64,000 nucleotides of DNA from Candidatus Hydrothermarchaeum profundi (GCA_002011125.2 MTMF02000009.1:124001-188000), one strand, 5' to 3'; counted from the first letter of the stretch, positions 1 through 8,666 are shown. Made by a program: numbers and translations. Notes: generated from the sequence alone by a model not told the origin.

Positions 1-21
1 TTCGAGTTCTATTTTTTTCAT
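1..21 (-). CDS. 5' end of an unidentified gene, cut by the window edge
   Basis: Reading leftward, an ATG at 21 follows a GGTGAT ribosome binding site (about 26-31) placed 14 bases after the norB stop. Only seven codons (M-K-K-I-E-L-E) are visible, so the product cannot be named. Its position suggests the third cistron of the norC-norB operon. Confidence 0.4.
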
Positions 22-34
22 TAAATCACCTGCA

Positions 35-1390
35 TTACATCTTGGGTCTTAACGTCAGTAGGTCTGTCACAGTTCTCAAGACTCCTATAAAGAACACTAT
101 CCCTATGCCTATGACGGCCTTGAACCAGAACTGCATCTGAGCTTGTGCTGTCATATATCCAAGTCCTAGCACTCTTTCAAGGTAAGTCTGTAAAATGCCC
201 GCTCCACTGAAAGCTAGTCCTATTCCAGTCATGCTGAATATCATTATCCAAAAGCCTAGTTTACCTCTACTATCATCGTAGATTCTGTATCCTTTAATCT
301 CCGGTATAGCGAAGTAGAAGAACATCAAATTAAACAAAGCATATGCCCCAAAGAAAGCCAAGTGCCCATGTGCTACCGTAACTTGGCTACCGTGAGTATA
401 GTAGTTAATCTGAGGTAAAGTATGCATGAAACCCCAAATACCTGCTCCAATGAAGTGGTATAAAGCTCCACCTCCCATGTAGGTCCAAGCTAGAGGGTTG
501 ACAAGCTCCATCTTCCTCTCTCTAGTCCACTTAAATACATCGATCACCATAAGCAGAATTGGCAAAGGCTCCAATGCGCTGAAGACTCCTCCAACATATA
601 GCCAGTACCGAGGGGCTCCAAGCCAATAGTAGTGATGACCCGTTCCTGCAATACCTGTAAATAAGAATAAACCGATCTCTATGTAGAGCCATTTTTCAAC
701 AACCTCTTTGTTAACTCCAGTCAACTTTATAAGCGCAAATGCCGTGAGTGATGCCACCACAAGCTCCCAAGCGCCTTCAACCCATAGATGGATTACCCAC
801 CACCAGTAGTACCAGTCTATGGTTTCATTTTCATAAACAGGTATCCCGAAGAGATACAGTAAGGAAAGGGTAATCAGTCCGGTTAATAGCATTGCCTGGG
901 TAACGGTCCAATGTTCGCCTTTTAAAATAGTCATCCCCACATTGAATAAGAAAATTAGTGCACCTACTACCACAAGTAAGTCTAGCCATCTAGGTATCTC
1001 AAGAAGAGGTCTACCCTGATTGAAATTGAACCAGGGATTATCAATGGTTATTCCCATGCCATTTATGAATATAGTTACTAATGCAGTTACGCCGACTAAT
1101 ACTAACGCTGCGAGTTGTATATACGCAAGCTTCTTACTATAGAGTTCTCTTTTCGATTCCTCTGGGATCATGTAGTATGTAGCACCCATAAAACCCAGAA
1201 GAGACCAGAGCACCAATAGATTAGTATGAAATGCTCTTGCGGTTGAGAATGGAAATACGTTCACTAGCCATTGAGGCAGAGTAAAGGCATAGTTTGTCGC
1301 TAGCCATAACCCCATTACCACTTGTAGAACGAACAATAATAAAGCGACAACAAAATAAGGATAGGCGATCTTTTGGCTTTCGTATTTCAT
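35..1390 (-). CDS. norB: Nitric oxide reductase large subunit (NorB, cNOR type)
   Basis: A 451-aa polytopic membrane protein of the heme-copper oxidase superfamily with about 12 hydrophobic segments, the usual NorB length. It would reduce 2 NO to N2O at a heme b3/FeB centre. Seen in the sequence: AFHTN (heme b ligand His), HLWVEGAWEL (FeB His plus the glutamate typical of NorB), GHHYYW (two FeB His) and VAHGHLAFFGAY (His-Gly-His for hemes b and b3). The Tyr-His crosslink motif of O2 reductases is absent. The ATG overlaps the norC stop (ATGA), so the two are translationally coupled. There is no N-terminal quinol-oxidising extension, so this is cNOR rather than qNOR. The role (respiration or detoxification) is inference. 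Confidence 0.93.
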   Translation of the reverse strand: MKYESQKIAYPYFVVALLLFVLQVVMGLWLATNYAFTLPQWLVNVFPFSTARAFHTNLLVLWSLLGFMGATYYMIPEESKRELYSKKLAYIQLAALVLVGVTALVTIFINGMGITIDNPWFNFNQGRPLLEIPRWLDLLVVVGALIFLFNVGMTILKGEHWTVTQAMLLTGLITLSLLYLFGIPVYENETIDWYYWWWVIHLWVEGAWELVVASLTAFALIKLTGVNKEVVEKWLYIEIGLFLFTGIAGTGHHYYWLGAPRYWLYVGGVFSALEPLPILLMVIDVFKWTRERKMELVNPLAWTYMGGGALYHFIGAGIWGFMHTLPQINYYTHGSQVTVAHGHLAFFGAYALFNLMFFYFAIPEIKGYRIYDDSRGKLGFWIMIFSMTGIGLAFSGAGILQTYLERVLGLGYMTAQAQMQFWFKAVIGIGIVFFIGVLRTVTDLLTLRPKM

Positions 1391-2085
1391 TTCCTACCCT
1401 CCTTTAAATTTGCAATATATTCAGCTATGGCTTCTGCCTCTTCTTCCGAGACTCTTTGTGCTGGCATAGTTGCATCGGGATTAATCGATCTTGGGTCAAG
1501 TATATAGTTCTTAATGTAATCTTTATCTCGCTTCACTTGCTCAAACTCTGGTCCCTGTAGTCCTCCTACACCTCCTAGAGAATGGCATGCTAAGCATCCA
1601 GCTTCCTTTATAAGAGCTGCTCCTTTGCTCATTCCTACTCCGGCTACAAGAATATTTACCCCTGGCTTATATTTTTGGTCTTGGGGTGGCCAATTATTGT
1701 TTTCAATCTCGCTTACCCATTTCAAAAAGGCTATTAGATTCTTCACCTCTTCCTCTGTTAGGTCATATTTCGGCATTTTTCTCATCGAGTTAGCAAAGAC
1801 CTTATCAGGACCTAAGACTCTAACTTTTATGCCCTCCGCTCCTAGTCTCCAATATGCTTTTGTCATGTCTGGAGCGTAATATCCTCCGAAACCAAGTATA
1901 GTATGGCAATCATTGCAGTTATACTTCTCCCATACAGCTTTTCCAGCAATGACTTGAGGAGTTAATTGGTCTGCGTGGGTTAATGCTGTAACTTGTCTAT
2001 GGGTATCTATAGTAAGACCTAAGAGTATCATTGCTGAAATCGAAGTTCCTATTATAAATATCCATTTAGCTGCTTTGAATTCCAT
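1387..2085 (-). CDS. norC: Nitric oxide reductase cytochrome c subunit (NorC) with an extra C-terminal heme domain
   Basis: A 232-aa, membrane-anchored c-type cytochrome that passes electrons to NorB. Residues about 7-27 form an N-terminal TM anchor. The first heme motif CNDCH, followed by GGYYAPDMTKAYW, is the canonical NorC domain. A second heme motif CLACH with a distal Met region (TMPAQR) follows in the last 85 residues. Ordinary NorC is about 150 aa with one heme, so this is a fusion to a second monoheme cytochrome c domain. The ATG at 2085 is chosen because GAAGGAGGGA lies five bases upstream; an in-frame start at 2103 lacks a site. First gene of the nor operon. Confidence 0.9.
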   Translation of the reverse strand: MEFKAAKWIFIIGTSISAMILLGLTIDTHRQVTALTHADQLTPQVIAGKAVWEKYNCNDCHTILGFGGYYAPDMTKAYWRLGAEGIKVRVLGPDKVFANSMRKMPKYDLTEEEVKNLIAFLKWVSEIENNNWPPQDQKYKPGVNILVAGVGMSKGAALIKEAGCLACHSLGGVGGLQGPEFEQVKRDKDYIKNYILDPRSINPDATMPAQRVSEEEAEAIAEYIANLKEGRK

Positions 2086-2235
2086 AATATCCCTCCTTCT
2101 CATTCATATGTAATTTCCTGAAATTTATGACTAAAATACATCTCTAATATAAAAAAATTACTACTATATATTAAATATTAATTATAATAAAAAGCTTTAT
2201 TTTATAGATATTTACTAAATATTCTTAAAGTTAAT

Positions 2236-3291
2236 CTACCAGTGAAAGCGGACATTAGATCTAACATTTCTTACCCCTCCCATCAAACCATCAACATGTT
2301 TAATTGTAGATGGCAATCCAGTCTTTTCAAAGAACTTTTCCCATCCAATTCTAGCAATCCAATCCCCAATTCTTTCGTCTCTACGAGCATCTTCCACCCA
2401 CGTATCGATTATATTCTTAACCGCAGTTACTACCTCAGGCCACTGCGGAGGATTATTTGGGATATATGGTATGACCATTTTTGCCCATGCAGGACCTGCA
2501 CCCGTATTTCCAGCCTTTCCGCCCACGACGATTGCTACTCCCGCAGTTTCAGGCCTCATAGTTAGTGCCTCGCAAGTCATGGTACAGTATGCACAGTATA
2601 TACATCTTTCAGGATTAATTTCTATGCTGTATTTGCCTTTTGGTCTAATTGCAGCCGTAGGACAAACTCTTATAGTGGTGGGTCTTTCACAAGCTTTGAC
2701 CTTTTCTTCATTTATAACAGGCGGCTCTCTATACACTCCAACAACACCTATGTTTGAAGTAGAACCCTCGCCACATTGGTTAATGCAACCTGAAACCGAG
2801 ATTTTGAGCTTAGCAGGATACACTTCATCGTCTGCAACAAATTCTCCATAAAGAGCATCGGAAATAGCCTTAGCGATACTTGGAGAATCAGCGGCTGCCA
2901 ATTGACAATGTAACCATCCAGTACAACAAGTGGTCTGATGAAATCTTCTTCCAGTACCACCTACTGGCAAACCTAATTCGTTGAGTTTAGTTATTAATTC
3001 GCTAATTTTTTCTTTTTCTACGCCCACGAACTCCACATGATTTCTAGTGGTAACCCTGAAATAACCCTCTGAATATTCATCCGCAAGATCGCATATTTTA
3101 TAAAGAGTAGAAGTACTCACTCTAGCATTTGTTGGCATTCCTACTCTAACAGTATAACACTCTTCTCCACCCTTAGATACATGCTTATACACTCCCGCCT
3201 TAACAAATTCATGACCAACCCACTTTCCATAGTTACGCATTATAATAGGGGGTAATACTTCCTCAAATGGAGGTATCCCTACACCGGGCAT
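2236..3291 (-). CDS. dsrB: Dissimilatory sulfite reductase beta subunit (DsrB)
   Basis: 351 aa. Partner of DsrA in the siroheme enzyme reducing sulfite (or working in reverse in sulfur oxidisers). Siroheme-[4Fe-4S] ligands: CTGWLHC (C-x5-C) and SGCINQCGE (C-x3-C). The inserted ferredoxin domain shows CIYCAYCTMTC preceded by VCPTAAIRP. The C-terminal Phe-His-Trp ending resembles other DsrB proteins. It starts two bases after dsrA, so it is the same transcript. Neither dsrC, dsrD nor the dsrMK membrane genes are in view. From memory, Desulfovibrio DsrB uses a CC-x3-C arrangement; here the first of those cysteines is Gly and an additional upstream Cys makes a C-x5-C pair. Confidence 0.95.
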   Translation of the reverse strand: MPGVGIPPFEEVLPPIIMRNYGKWVGHEFVKAGVYKHVSKGGEECYTVRVGMPTNARVSTSTLYKICDLADEYSEGYFRVTTRNHVEFVGVEKEKISELITKLNELGLPVGGTGRRFHQTTCCTGWLHCQLAAADSPSIAKAISDALYGEFVADDEVYPAKLKISVSGCINQCGEGSTSNIGVVGVYREPPVINEEKVKACERPTTIRVCPTAAIRPKGKYSIEINPERCIYCAYCTMTCEALTMRPETAGVAIVVGGKAGNTGAGPAWAKMVIPYIPNNPPQWPEVVTAVKNIIDTWVEDARRDERIGDWIARIGWEKFFEKTGLPSTIKHVDGLMGGVRNVRSNVRFHW

Positions 3292-3292
3292 A

Positions 3293-4435
3293 CTACATCA
3301 GCTCCTCTATCTTCCAATGATAAAAGAGGTTTTCTCTCGGAATAGTGAGTTCCCGTATATCAACTTCTACTCCAACCAATTTTATGAACTTGTCAAATCC
3401 AAATCTATGGAGAAACTCTCCCATACGTTCTTTAGGCATAGCATTCTCATCATAGACTTCTACAACTCTCTCTATAACATCCAAAATTTCCTTGAATTTA
3501 GGAGGAGAAGACTTAATGAACGGAACAAGGACCTTAGCCAATGTAGGGCCATATTTACTCCTGAACTTACCTCCAACCAGGATGGATGCCCCTCGATCTT
3601 CTCCAGGACTAATCGCAGGACACTGATTTATGCAATACATGCAATGAACACAGGCTTCTGAATCTATTGTAAGCTCATTTCCATCCCAACTCATAGCCCA
3701 GGTGGGGCACTTAGAGCAAATATAGTTAATGTCCCCGCCATTTTCAACCCAGCTCACTAATTTTTCCTGATCTACTAATGGCGCATCTCTAAAAGTTCCA
3801 CACACAAAGATCTCGCTTTTGTGGATTCCAAGCACACAATCATTTGGACAGCCCGCTGCTTTGGTTTTTATCTTATGAGGAAACCTAGGATACTGCATAT
3901 CATCTAACAAGTGCTTTGTGAATGCATTTCTAAATCCAATGGTATCGAACAACGCTACGTCACATCTCGCAGGACCAATACAAGCTTTAACCGTTCGAAG
4001 AGTGACATCCGTAGAGCCTACATCCAGACCAATTTTTTCCACTTCTTTTACGAGATCAGGAATCTTGTCATGCGGTACTTCGATAAGCTCTATATCGCTT
4101 GTAGTTGCAAATAGATGAATAAGGCTCCCACTATATTTTTCAGCGATTCTACATAGCTCTCGGCACATTTTCGTGGTGAAAAAAAGTCCTGGTGGAGGGA
4201 ATATGCGTACAACACTTGATTCCTTTATTATATCAGGTCTTTTGGATGCCCGGGCAATTATACCACTAGGTACTCCGAATATTGAAATGTACCCGCCTCC
4301 CCGCCACTGGCTAACTTTGTTCTGTAAGGCTTCTTCATACATCATTATAGAATACTGTGATTTCTTTAACTCCGATGCATGACTGGGCCATGGTCCTTTA
4401 CAAAGCTCGTCTACAAGAGGAGTATTTAATGTCAT
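3293..4435 (-). CDS. dsrA: Dissimilatory sulfite reductase alpha subunit (DsrA)
   Basis: 380 aa, somewhat shorter than the usual 400-440. Siroheme-cluster cysteines are present as CIGPARC (C-x5-C) and CPNDC (C-x3-C); the ferredoxin insert has CVHCMYCINQCP. It forms the alpha2beta2 enzyme with DsrB encoded immediately downstream. About 155 bases of AT-rich DNA upstream separate it from nrdG and should hold the dsr promoter. Whether the enzyme runs reductively or oxidatively cannot be decided from this window. Confidence 0.95.
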   Translation of the reverse strand: MTLNTPLVDELCKGPWPSHASELKKSQYSIMMYEEALQNKVSQWRGGGYISIFGVPSGIIARASKRPDIIKESSVVRIFPPPGLFFTTKMCRELCRIAEKYSGSLIHLFATTSDIELIEVPHDKIPDLVKEVEKIGLDVGSTDVTLRTVKACIGPARCDVALFDTIGFRNAFTKHLLDDMQYPRFPHKIKTKAAGCPNDCVLGIHKSEIFVCGTFRDAPLVDQEKLVSWVENGGDINYICSKCPTWAMSWDGNELTIDSEACVHCMYCINQCPAISPGEDRGASILVGGKFRSKYGPTLAKVLVPFIKSSPPKFKEILDVIERVVEVYDENAMPKERMGEFLHRFGFDKFIKLVGVEVDIRELTIPRENLFYHWKIEELM

Positions 4436-4590
4436 AATTCTTTCTCGACTTATTTACTCATTAATTTTTTAATAAAAATATATCTGCTTTAAATTAAATA
4501 TAAATAAAGTAAAATCGCTTTAAATTAAAATAGGTCTGTGCAGATTTTTTCACATCTGAATAAAAAGTAGCGTTTTTTAAACAGACTTTC

Positions 4591-5292
4591 TTATTTACCT
4601 CTAAAAAAAGCCTTATCTACATTGCAACTGATGATCTTAACCAGCTTTTTCATATCATCATCGCTTAAAACTCTCGAATTCCTAAGGCCCCTGTCCATAG
4701 CAAATCTCGGCTGGAATTTCTGTAATACGTAAAGTTTAGCTCCTTTTATATCCCTCGAAATTTGCTCTATGTCCCTAAAAGTATGTAAAGACGGAACTAC
4801 AGTCGTCCTAAACTCGTACTCTACTCCACTATTCTTTATTAAATTTACACTCTCTCTAATCTTATCAACTTCGCATCGCACTCCACTGACTTCAGAATAC
4901 TGCTCTTCATTTAAGGGAGCTTTTATGTCCATAGCAATATAGTCCACAAGGTCTTTTTCCAAAAGCCTTCTAACAACTGTAGGGTTAGTGCCATTCGTAT
5001 CGAGTTTTATCTTTATCCCCAGCTTCTTCACTCTCTCGCAAAACTTATCTAGTCCTTTTTGTAATGTTGGCTCACCGCCTGTAATACAAACTCCATCTAT
5101 AAAGTCATTATGCTTAGTGAGAAAATCAAAAATTTCCTCTTCTTTAACATCTTCATACTGCTCAGGGTTAAGAACTAACCCATGATTATGGCAAAAAGGA
5201 CATCGTAGGTTACATCCCGGAGTAAAGACTGTGCATGCTACCTTTCCATCCCAATCTAGGAAAGTTGTATCGATAAATCCTTTAATTTGCAT
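4591..5292 (-). CDS. nrdG: Anaerobic ribonucleotide reductase activating protein (NrdG, radical SAM)
   Basis: 233 aa. Radical SAM enzyme that installs the glycyl radical on NrdD. The cluster motif CNLRCPFC (C-x3-C-x2-C) lies at about residue 27, followed by CITGGEPTLQ, the SAM-binding GGE motif. The length fits the archaeal pyruvate-formate-lyase-activase-like branch. It overlaps the upstream thioredoxin-like gene by 37 bases and is the last cistron of the class III reductase cluster. Confidence 0.9.
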   Translation of the reverse strand: MQIKGFIDTTFLDWDGKVACTVFTPGCNLRCPFCHNHGLVLNPEQYEDVKEEEIFDFLTKHNDFIDGVCITGGEPTLQKGLDKFCERVKKLGIKIKLDTNGTNPTVVRRLLEKDLVDYIAMDIKAPLNEEQYSEVSGVRCEVDKIRESVNLIKNSGVEYEFRTTVVPSLHTFRDIEQISRDIKGAKLYVLQKFQPRFAMDRGLRNSRVLSDDDMKKLVKIISCNVDKAFFRGK

Positions 5293-5528
5293 ATCTCATT
5301 CCTGTCCGGTATCTCTCCTCTCCAAGAGCGAAGCTCATTATCATCATCATCAACTATAATTGTAGTAGGAGTTGAAAGCACGCTATAAAATGCTGCTTCT
5401 GCCATTCCATCCACGTCTTCAATGTTAAAGTACTCAACCGCGATTCCATCTTTCTCTAAACTTTTACAGATTTCTTTCGTAGGGGGACATTTAGAGCAAT
5501 TTTCTTGCCAGAATAGCTTGACTTTCAT
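5256..5528 (-). CDS. Thioredoxin/glutaredoxin-like protein of the class III RNR cluster
   Basis: 90 aa, a single thioredoxin fold: beta strand KVKLFWQ, redox motif CSKCPPTKEIC (C-x2-C), and a cis-proline segment LSTPTTIIVD. A GGAGGT site lies upstream of the ATG. Located between the NrdD glycyl-radical tail gene and nrdG, it probably supplies reducing equivalents to NrdD, whose class III relatives use either formate or a thioredoxin/NrdH-type donor. The donor role is inference. Confidence 0.8.
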   Translation of the reverse strand: MKVKLFWQENCSKCPPTKEICKSLEKDGIAVEYFNIEDVDGMAEAAFYSVLSTPTTIIVDDDDNELRSWRGEIPDRNEICKLKDLSIQLS

Positions 5529-5546
5529 TTCAGTTACCTCCGAACT

Positions 5547-5578
5547 AAAAAATTTGAGGGACCTCTCCTCCTCTCAAA
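5547..5578 (-). terminator. Possible stem-loop terminator or attenuator between the glycyl-radical tail gene and the thioredoxin-like gene
   Basis: On the minus strand a stem of TTTGAG (5578-5573) pairs with CTCAAA (5558-5553) and runs into six T residues (5552-5547). The loop is purine-rich. It lies inside the nrd cluster, so it may modulate rather than end transcription. Confidence 0.35.
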
Positions 5579-5590
5579 ACGCGGGGTTAC

Positions 5591-5740
5591 TTAGTTGGCG
5601 AAATGCCATCTATCCCTCGCCATCCGGTCCCTCAGTTCTCCTATTTTTCCCTTATTCCAACCTTCTACTTTTGAGAAAAACCCTGTCACTCTCGTGATGT
5701 GTTCTACGTTTTCTGAGCCACAGCATGGACATCTATCCAT
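5591..5740 (-). CDS. Free-standing glycyl-radical C-terminal domain of class III RNR (split NrdD, tail)
   Basis: 49 aa. It begins MDRCPCCGSENV (second zinc Cys pair, C-x2-C within CPCC) and carries RVTGFFS, the glycyl-radical loop found at the C-terminus of NrdD, followed by the typical WNKGK segment. The catalytic body ends 17 bases upstream just after the first zinc pair. Its own ribosome binding site AGGAGGTG (5747-5754) lies six bases before the ATG, between the body's stop codon and this start. This favours a genuine split gene over a sequencing error. The frame is also open upstream, so a +1 frameshift fusion remains possible. The Zn site and active enzyme would have to assemble from two polypeptides. 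Confidence 0.85.
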   Translation of the reverse strand: MDRCPCCGSENVEHITRVTGFFSKVEGWNKGKIGELRDRMARDRWHFAN

Positions 5741-5756
5741 CTTTTTCACCTCCTTT

Positions 5757-7688
5757 TTATAGTCCTCTTGTTGTACGCCCACAATCCAGGCAGCTTGTAA
5801 ACTCGGGGCTAAATGCGATTTGATCGTTTTGAGTATTTTTGAATGTTTTAACTACAAAACTCGCTATTCCGCCTGGATCAGGCCTCGCTTCACCAATCCA
5901 TATATGGGAGAGCGATCCTGCTTCTATTAATGGGTGAAACATTCCTTCTTTTTTAACTCTCTCAATCGGGCTTAGAGGCACTCCAACGTTAAGATAAGTC
6001 GAATTAGTATAATAAATTTCATTTTTTTCAACAATCCCTTTAACTACCGTAAGCGCTTCGTCTCTGTAATGCTCCAAATCTAGTTTGGCCATTCTATAAG
6101 CAGTACTTTCCGCGGGAGTTTGCTCTAGAACAAATCTAAGTCCATATTTCTCCCCAAGTCTTTCTGCCTCTTTTTTCATGAAAGCAATCACTCTTAGACC
6201 AAATTTCAAGGCTTGATTTGACTCATGCATCTCCTCTCCAGTATGGTATTGTACGAGCTCGTTTAAACCCACCATCCCAAAGAGGAAAGTTGCTCTGTGC
6301 AATCTATAATATGGTTCTCCATCTCTATTCATAGAGAGCAAGCTTAGGGGGCCCTGATTTTTCATGTCCAATAATTTCTTAATAAAGTTCCTCTTGTAGA
6401 CATGTGCTCTAGCCATAAGCTCCATTCTTTCAGTTATTATCTCGAAGAGCCTCTCATCACTTCCGCCCGCTTCATACGCCACTCTCGGGAGGTTGAGGGT
6501 TACATTTTGCATGGCTGAATAGCGCATCTTCCATGGAGTTTTTGCATCCTCAAAATCTGATTTCTCAAGCTTAAAGGAAAGCCGGCAGCACTCACTTATC
6601 TTTGCTGTTTCACCCCGGTCGAATACGTAATAAGTGTTACCTTTATCAGAAGAAACATCAGAGATTAGGTAAAGGAAATCCTCGTATCCTTCCGTTTTGA
6701 ATAATCTCTCTGTTATGTGTACCTGAGGTTTGGGGAAAAAGAAGGGTCTTCCAAGGCCATCACCTTCTTTGTATACTTTGAAAAGCGCTATAGCAAATTT
6801 CTGAGATTCTTCGATATAATCCTCATAGTTATTCCCCGTAAATTTTCCTCCAGGACCTATAGCAGGAACTCCAATAAAGTGTTTTGGTATTTCCCAATAT
6901 ATATTCAAATCAGAGAATATAGACTGCCCCCCACGAGCCACGCTTTGCTGAGCAAACTCAAAGATAAGCATCTGTGCTAACTGTTCTAGTTTCTCATTAT
7001 CCACTCCTACAAGATAAGGTGCAAAAAATAGGTTTACTGCGTCCCATCCGATAGCTCCCGCAAAATTGCCTTGAAGTGCTGCAGAAAACTTTATCATTTG
7101 CCCTATTAGAACTTCAGGATGTTTAGCTGGCTTTGATATAGATATTGCGTTAGGGAGGCTTAAACCAAACTTTTTTACATATTCTAGCGAGTTTCCAGAA
7201 CAGTATGGCCTATCTATCATTCCTAAATCATGTAAATGGAAATCCCCTTTCTCATGAGCTACAGCAATTTCTGGAGGAAATATTTTTAAAAGTGCATATT
7301 GCTTCTTTATTGACTCTGCCAAGGTTAGATTCGTAGCTTCAGGGCCATGAGGTACATTGGCGTTTTCTCTATTTCGTGATATAAGCATTTGATCTACATC
7401 ATATATTGGTAACCCTAACCGGGTATGCTGTTTTCTCTCCTCTTCCAATCCATATTCTATGAGTTTCCCATTTACAACTTCACGTATTAGAGGAGCCGTG
7501 ATAAACTTTATCTTAGATTTAATTATGGTTTCTTCGACTTCCTTACTTATTTTTTCAGCAAGTTCGGGGGATATGGTGGTTTCTCTAAGAAGTGCTTCCA
7601 CTATACTTTTTCTGTCCCATTTAACTACATCCTCTCTTGAAACCTTAACAAAGAGGGCAGCATCGGTTGAATCGTTTGAAACTATCAT
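5757..7688 (-). CDS. nrdD: Anaerobic class III ribonucleoside-triphosphate reductase, catalytic body (split NrdD)
   Basis: 643 aa. Reduces NTPs to dNTPs by glycyl-radical chemistry. An ATP-cone-like region (VSREDVVKWDRKSIVEALL) occupies residues about 10-85; then HLHDLG, the ten-stranded barrel with SECCRLSF (active-site Cys region) and QNVTLNLPRVAYEAGG. It stops at CLDCGRTTRGL, directly after the first zinc Cys pair. The second pair and radical Gly are in the next gene. ATG at 7688 is used; a GTG at 7697 is possible. First gene of the nrdD-tail-thioredoxin-nrdG cluster. Confidence 0.92.
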   Translation of the reverse strand: MIVSNDSTDAALFVKVSREDVVKWDRKSIVEALLRETTISPELAEKISKEVEETIIKSKIKFITAPLIREVVNGKLIEYGLEEERKQHTRLGLPIYDVDQMLISRNRENANVPHGPEATNLTLAESIKKQYALLKIFPPEIAVAHEKGDFHLHDLGMIDRPYCSGNSLEYVKKFGLSLPNAISISKPAKHPEVLIGQMIKFSAALQGNFAGAIGWDAVNLFFAPYLVGVDNEKLEQLAQMLIFEFAQQSVARGGQSIFSDLNIYWEIPKHFIGVPAIGPGGKFTGNNYEDYIEESQKFAIALFKVYKEGDGLGRPFFFPKPQVHITERLFKTEGYEDFLYLISDVSSDKGNTYYVFDRGETAKISECCRLSFKLEKSDFEDAKTPWKMRYSAMQNVTLNLPRVAYEAGGSDERLFEIITERMELMARAHVYKRNFIKKLLDMKNQGPLSLLSMNRDGEPYYRLHRATFLFGMVGLNELVQYHTGEEMHESNQALKFGLRVIAFMKKEAERLGEKYGLRFVLEQTPAESTAYRMAKLDLEHYRDEALTVVKGIVEKNEIYYTNSTYLNVGVPLSPIERVKKEGMFHPLIEAGSLSHIWIGEARPDPGGIASFVVKTFKNTQNDQIAFSPEFTSCLDCGRTTRGL

Positions 7689-7904
7689 TCCAATCACTTC
7701 GGTATTCTAACAAAATATCATTTATGTGTTAATGTAATAAACAAATTTTGATTATATAAGCTTTTCTATGTGATGATGTTAACATATTACTGCATATTTA
7801 TTTATAAAATTAACTAAATTTCCTTGGAAGTAAAATACTATTTTTAAAAATAGTTTGAAAGTCTAACATATGAGCTACCCAAAAACACATTTAATAAAAA
7901 ATTT

Positions 7905-8618
7905 TTATTCTCCTTCCAACTTATACTTCAAAAAAAGTTCTTTTAACCGAGGTATCAACTCACAATTCTTTTTAATGTACAATACATATCGGGGGTGATA
8001 GATATTTCTCTCTCTATCCCGCATTATAAAAGGTTCAAAAGGAAAAGTTAAATGGGCTTCTTTTACTTCTTTATCTTCGCCTATATCAATCATTTTAAAA
8101 GACACATCTTCTTTAATATCGCAATAAATAGGAGGAACTACTTTTTCTTTTCCCTTGGTGCTAGCAATTTTGGGGGCTGCTTCTTCATCCCAAGCTTTCT
8201 TAAACTCGGGCCTAAGTATAAAATAGATTTTTTTAGTCTTAGAACTCTCTATGGCTGGCTTTAAAAGTTTTTCATACATCTCAGGTCTCCTAAATCCAAG
8301 GGGAGTATTGAACCACCACATCTCCCCCCTATTTCTAAGAGCAAATTCTTCGCCTTCTTTCAGTAAATCTGATGGCCCAATCAGTTCAATTTCCAGCTCT
8401 TTGCCTAGTCGCTCTTCAATTCTTAACAATTTTTTAGATTCTTCTTCATCTCTTACAGCCTGATGAAGAGCATGCAATGCTAGTAATAGCAAGATAAGGG
8501 ATATAAGATATTTTTCAGGTAGCATTCCTACGTGATGTAGGATTATCCCTAAAAAACTAGCTGCCACTAAAATAAGTACATCCAGATTCTTTTCTAGATT
8601 AGAAAGCCATTTTATCAT
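7905..8618 (-). CDS. Unknown membrane-anchored protein with a soluble C-terminal domain
   Basis: 237 aa. Two N-terminal hydrophobic helices (about residues 12-30 and 38-54) are followed by a charged linker and a soluble domain with FNTPLGFRRPEMYEKLL and KKIYFILRPEF, then an HPRYVLYIKK segment. The alternation resembles the fold of phospholipase-D-like domains, but no HKD motif is present. I do not recognise the family. It stands alone, separated by about 290 bases from nrdD. Confidence 0.7.
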   Translation of the reverse strand: MIKWLSNLEKNLDVLILVAASFLGIILHHVGMLPEKYLISLILLLLALHALHQAVRDEEESKKLLRIEERLGKELEIELIGPSDLLKEGEEFALRNRGEMWWFNTPLGFRRPEMYEKLLKPAIESSKTKKIYFILRPEFKKAWDEEAAPKIASTKGKEKVVPPIYCDIKEDVSFKMIDIGEDKEVKEAHLTFPFEPFIMRDRERNIYHPRYVLYIKKNCELIPRLKELFLKYKLEGE

Positions 8619-8666
8619 ACTATGAGTATTGTTTCCCTTTACATAAATATGATTACATAAAATCCA

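Noticed and set aside
5591-5782. Longer version of the glycyl-radical tail starting upstream, overlapping nrdD
   Set aside because: The ATG at 5740 has a precise ribosome site and starts exactly at the conserved zinc Cys pair; the upstream extension overlaps the nrdD end. Kept only as a frameshift alternative.
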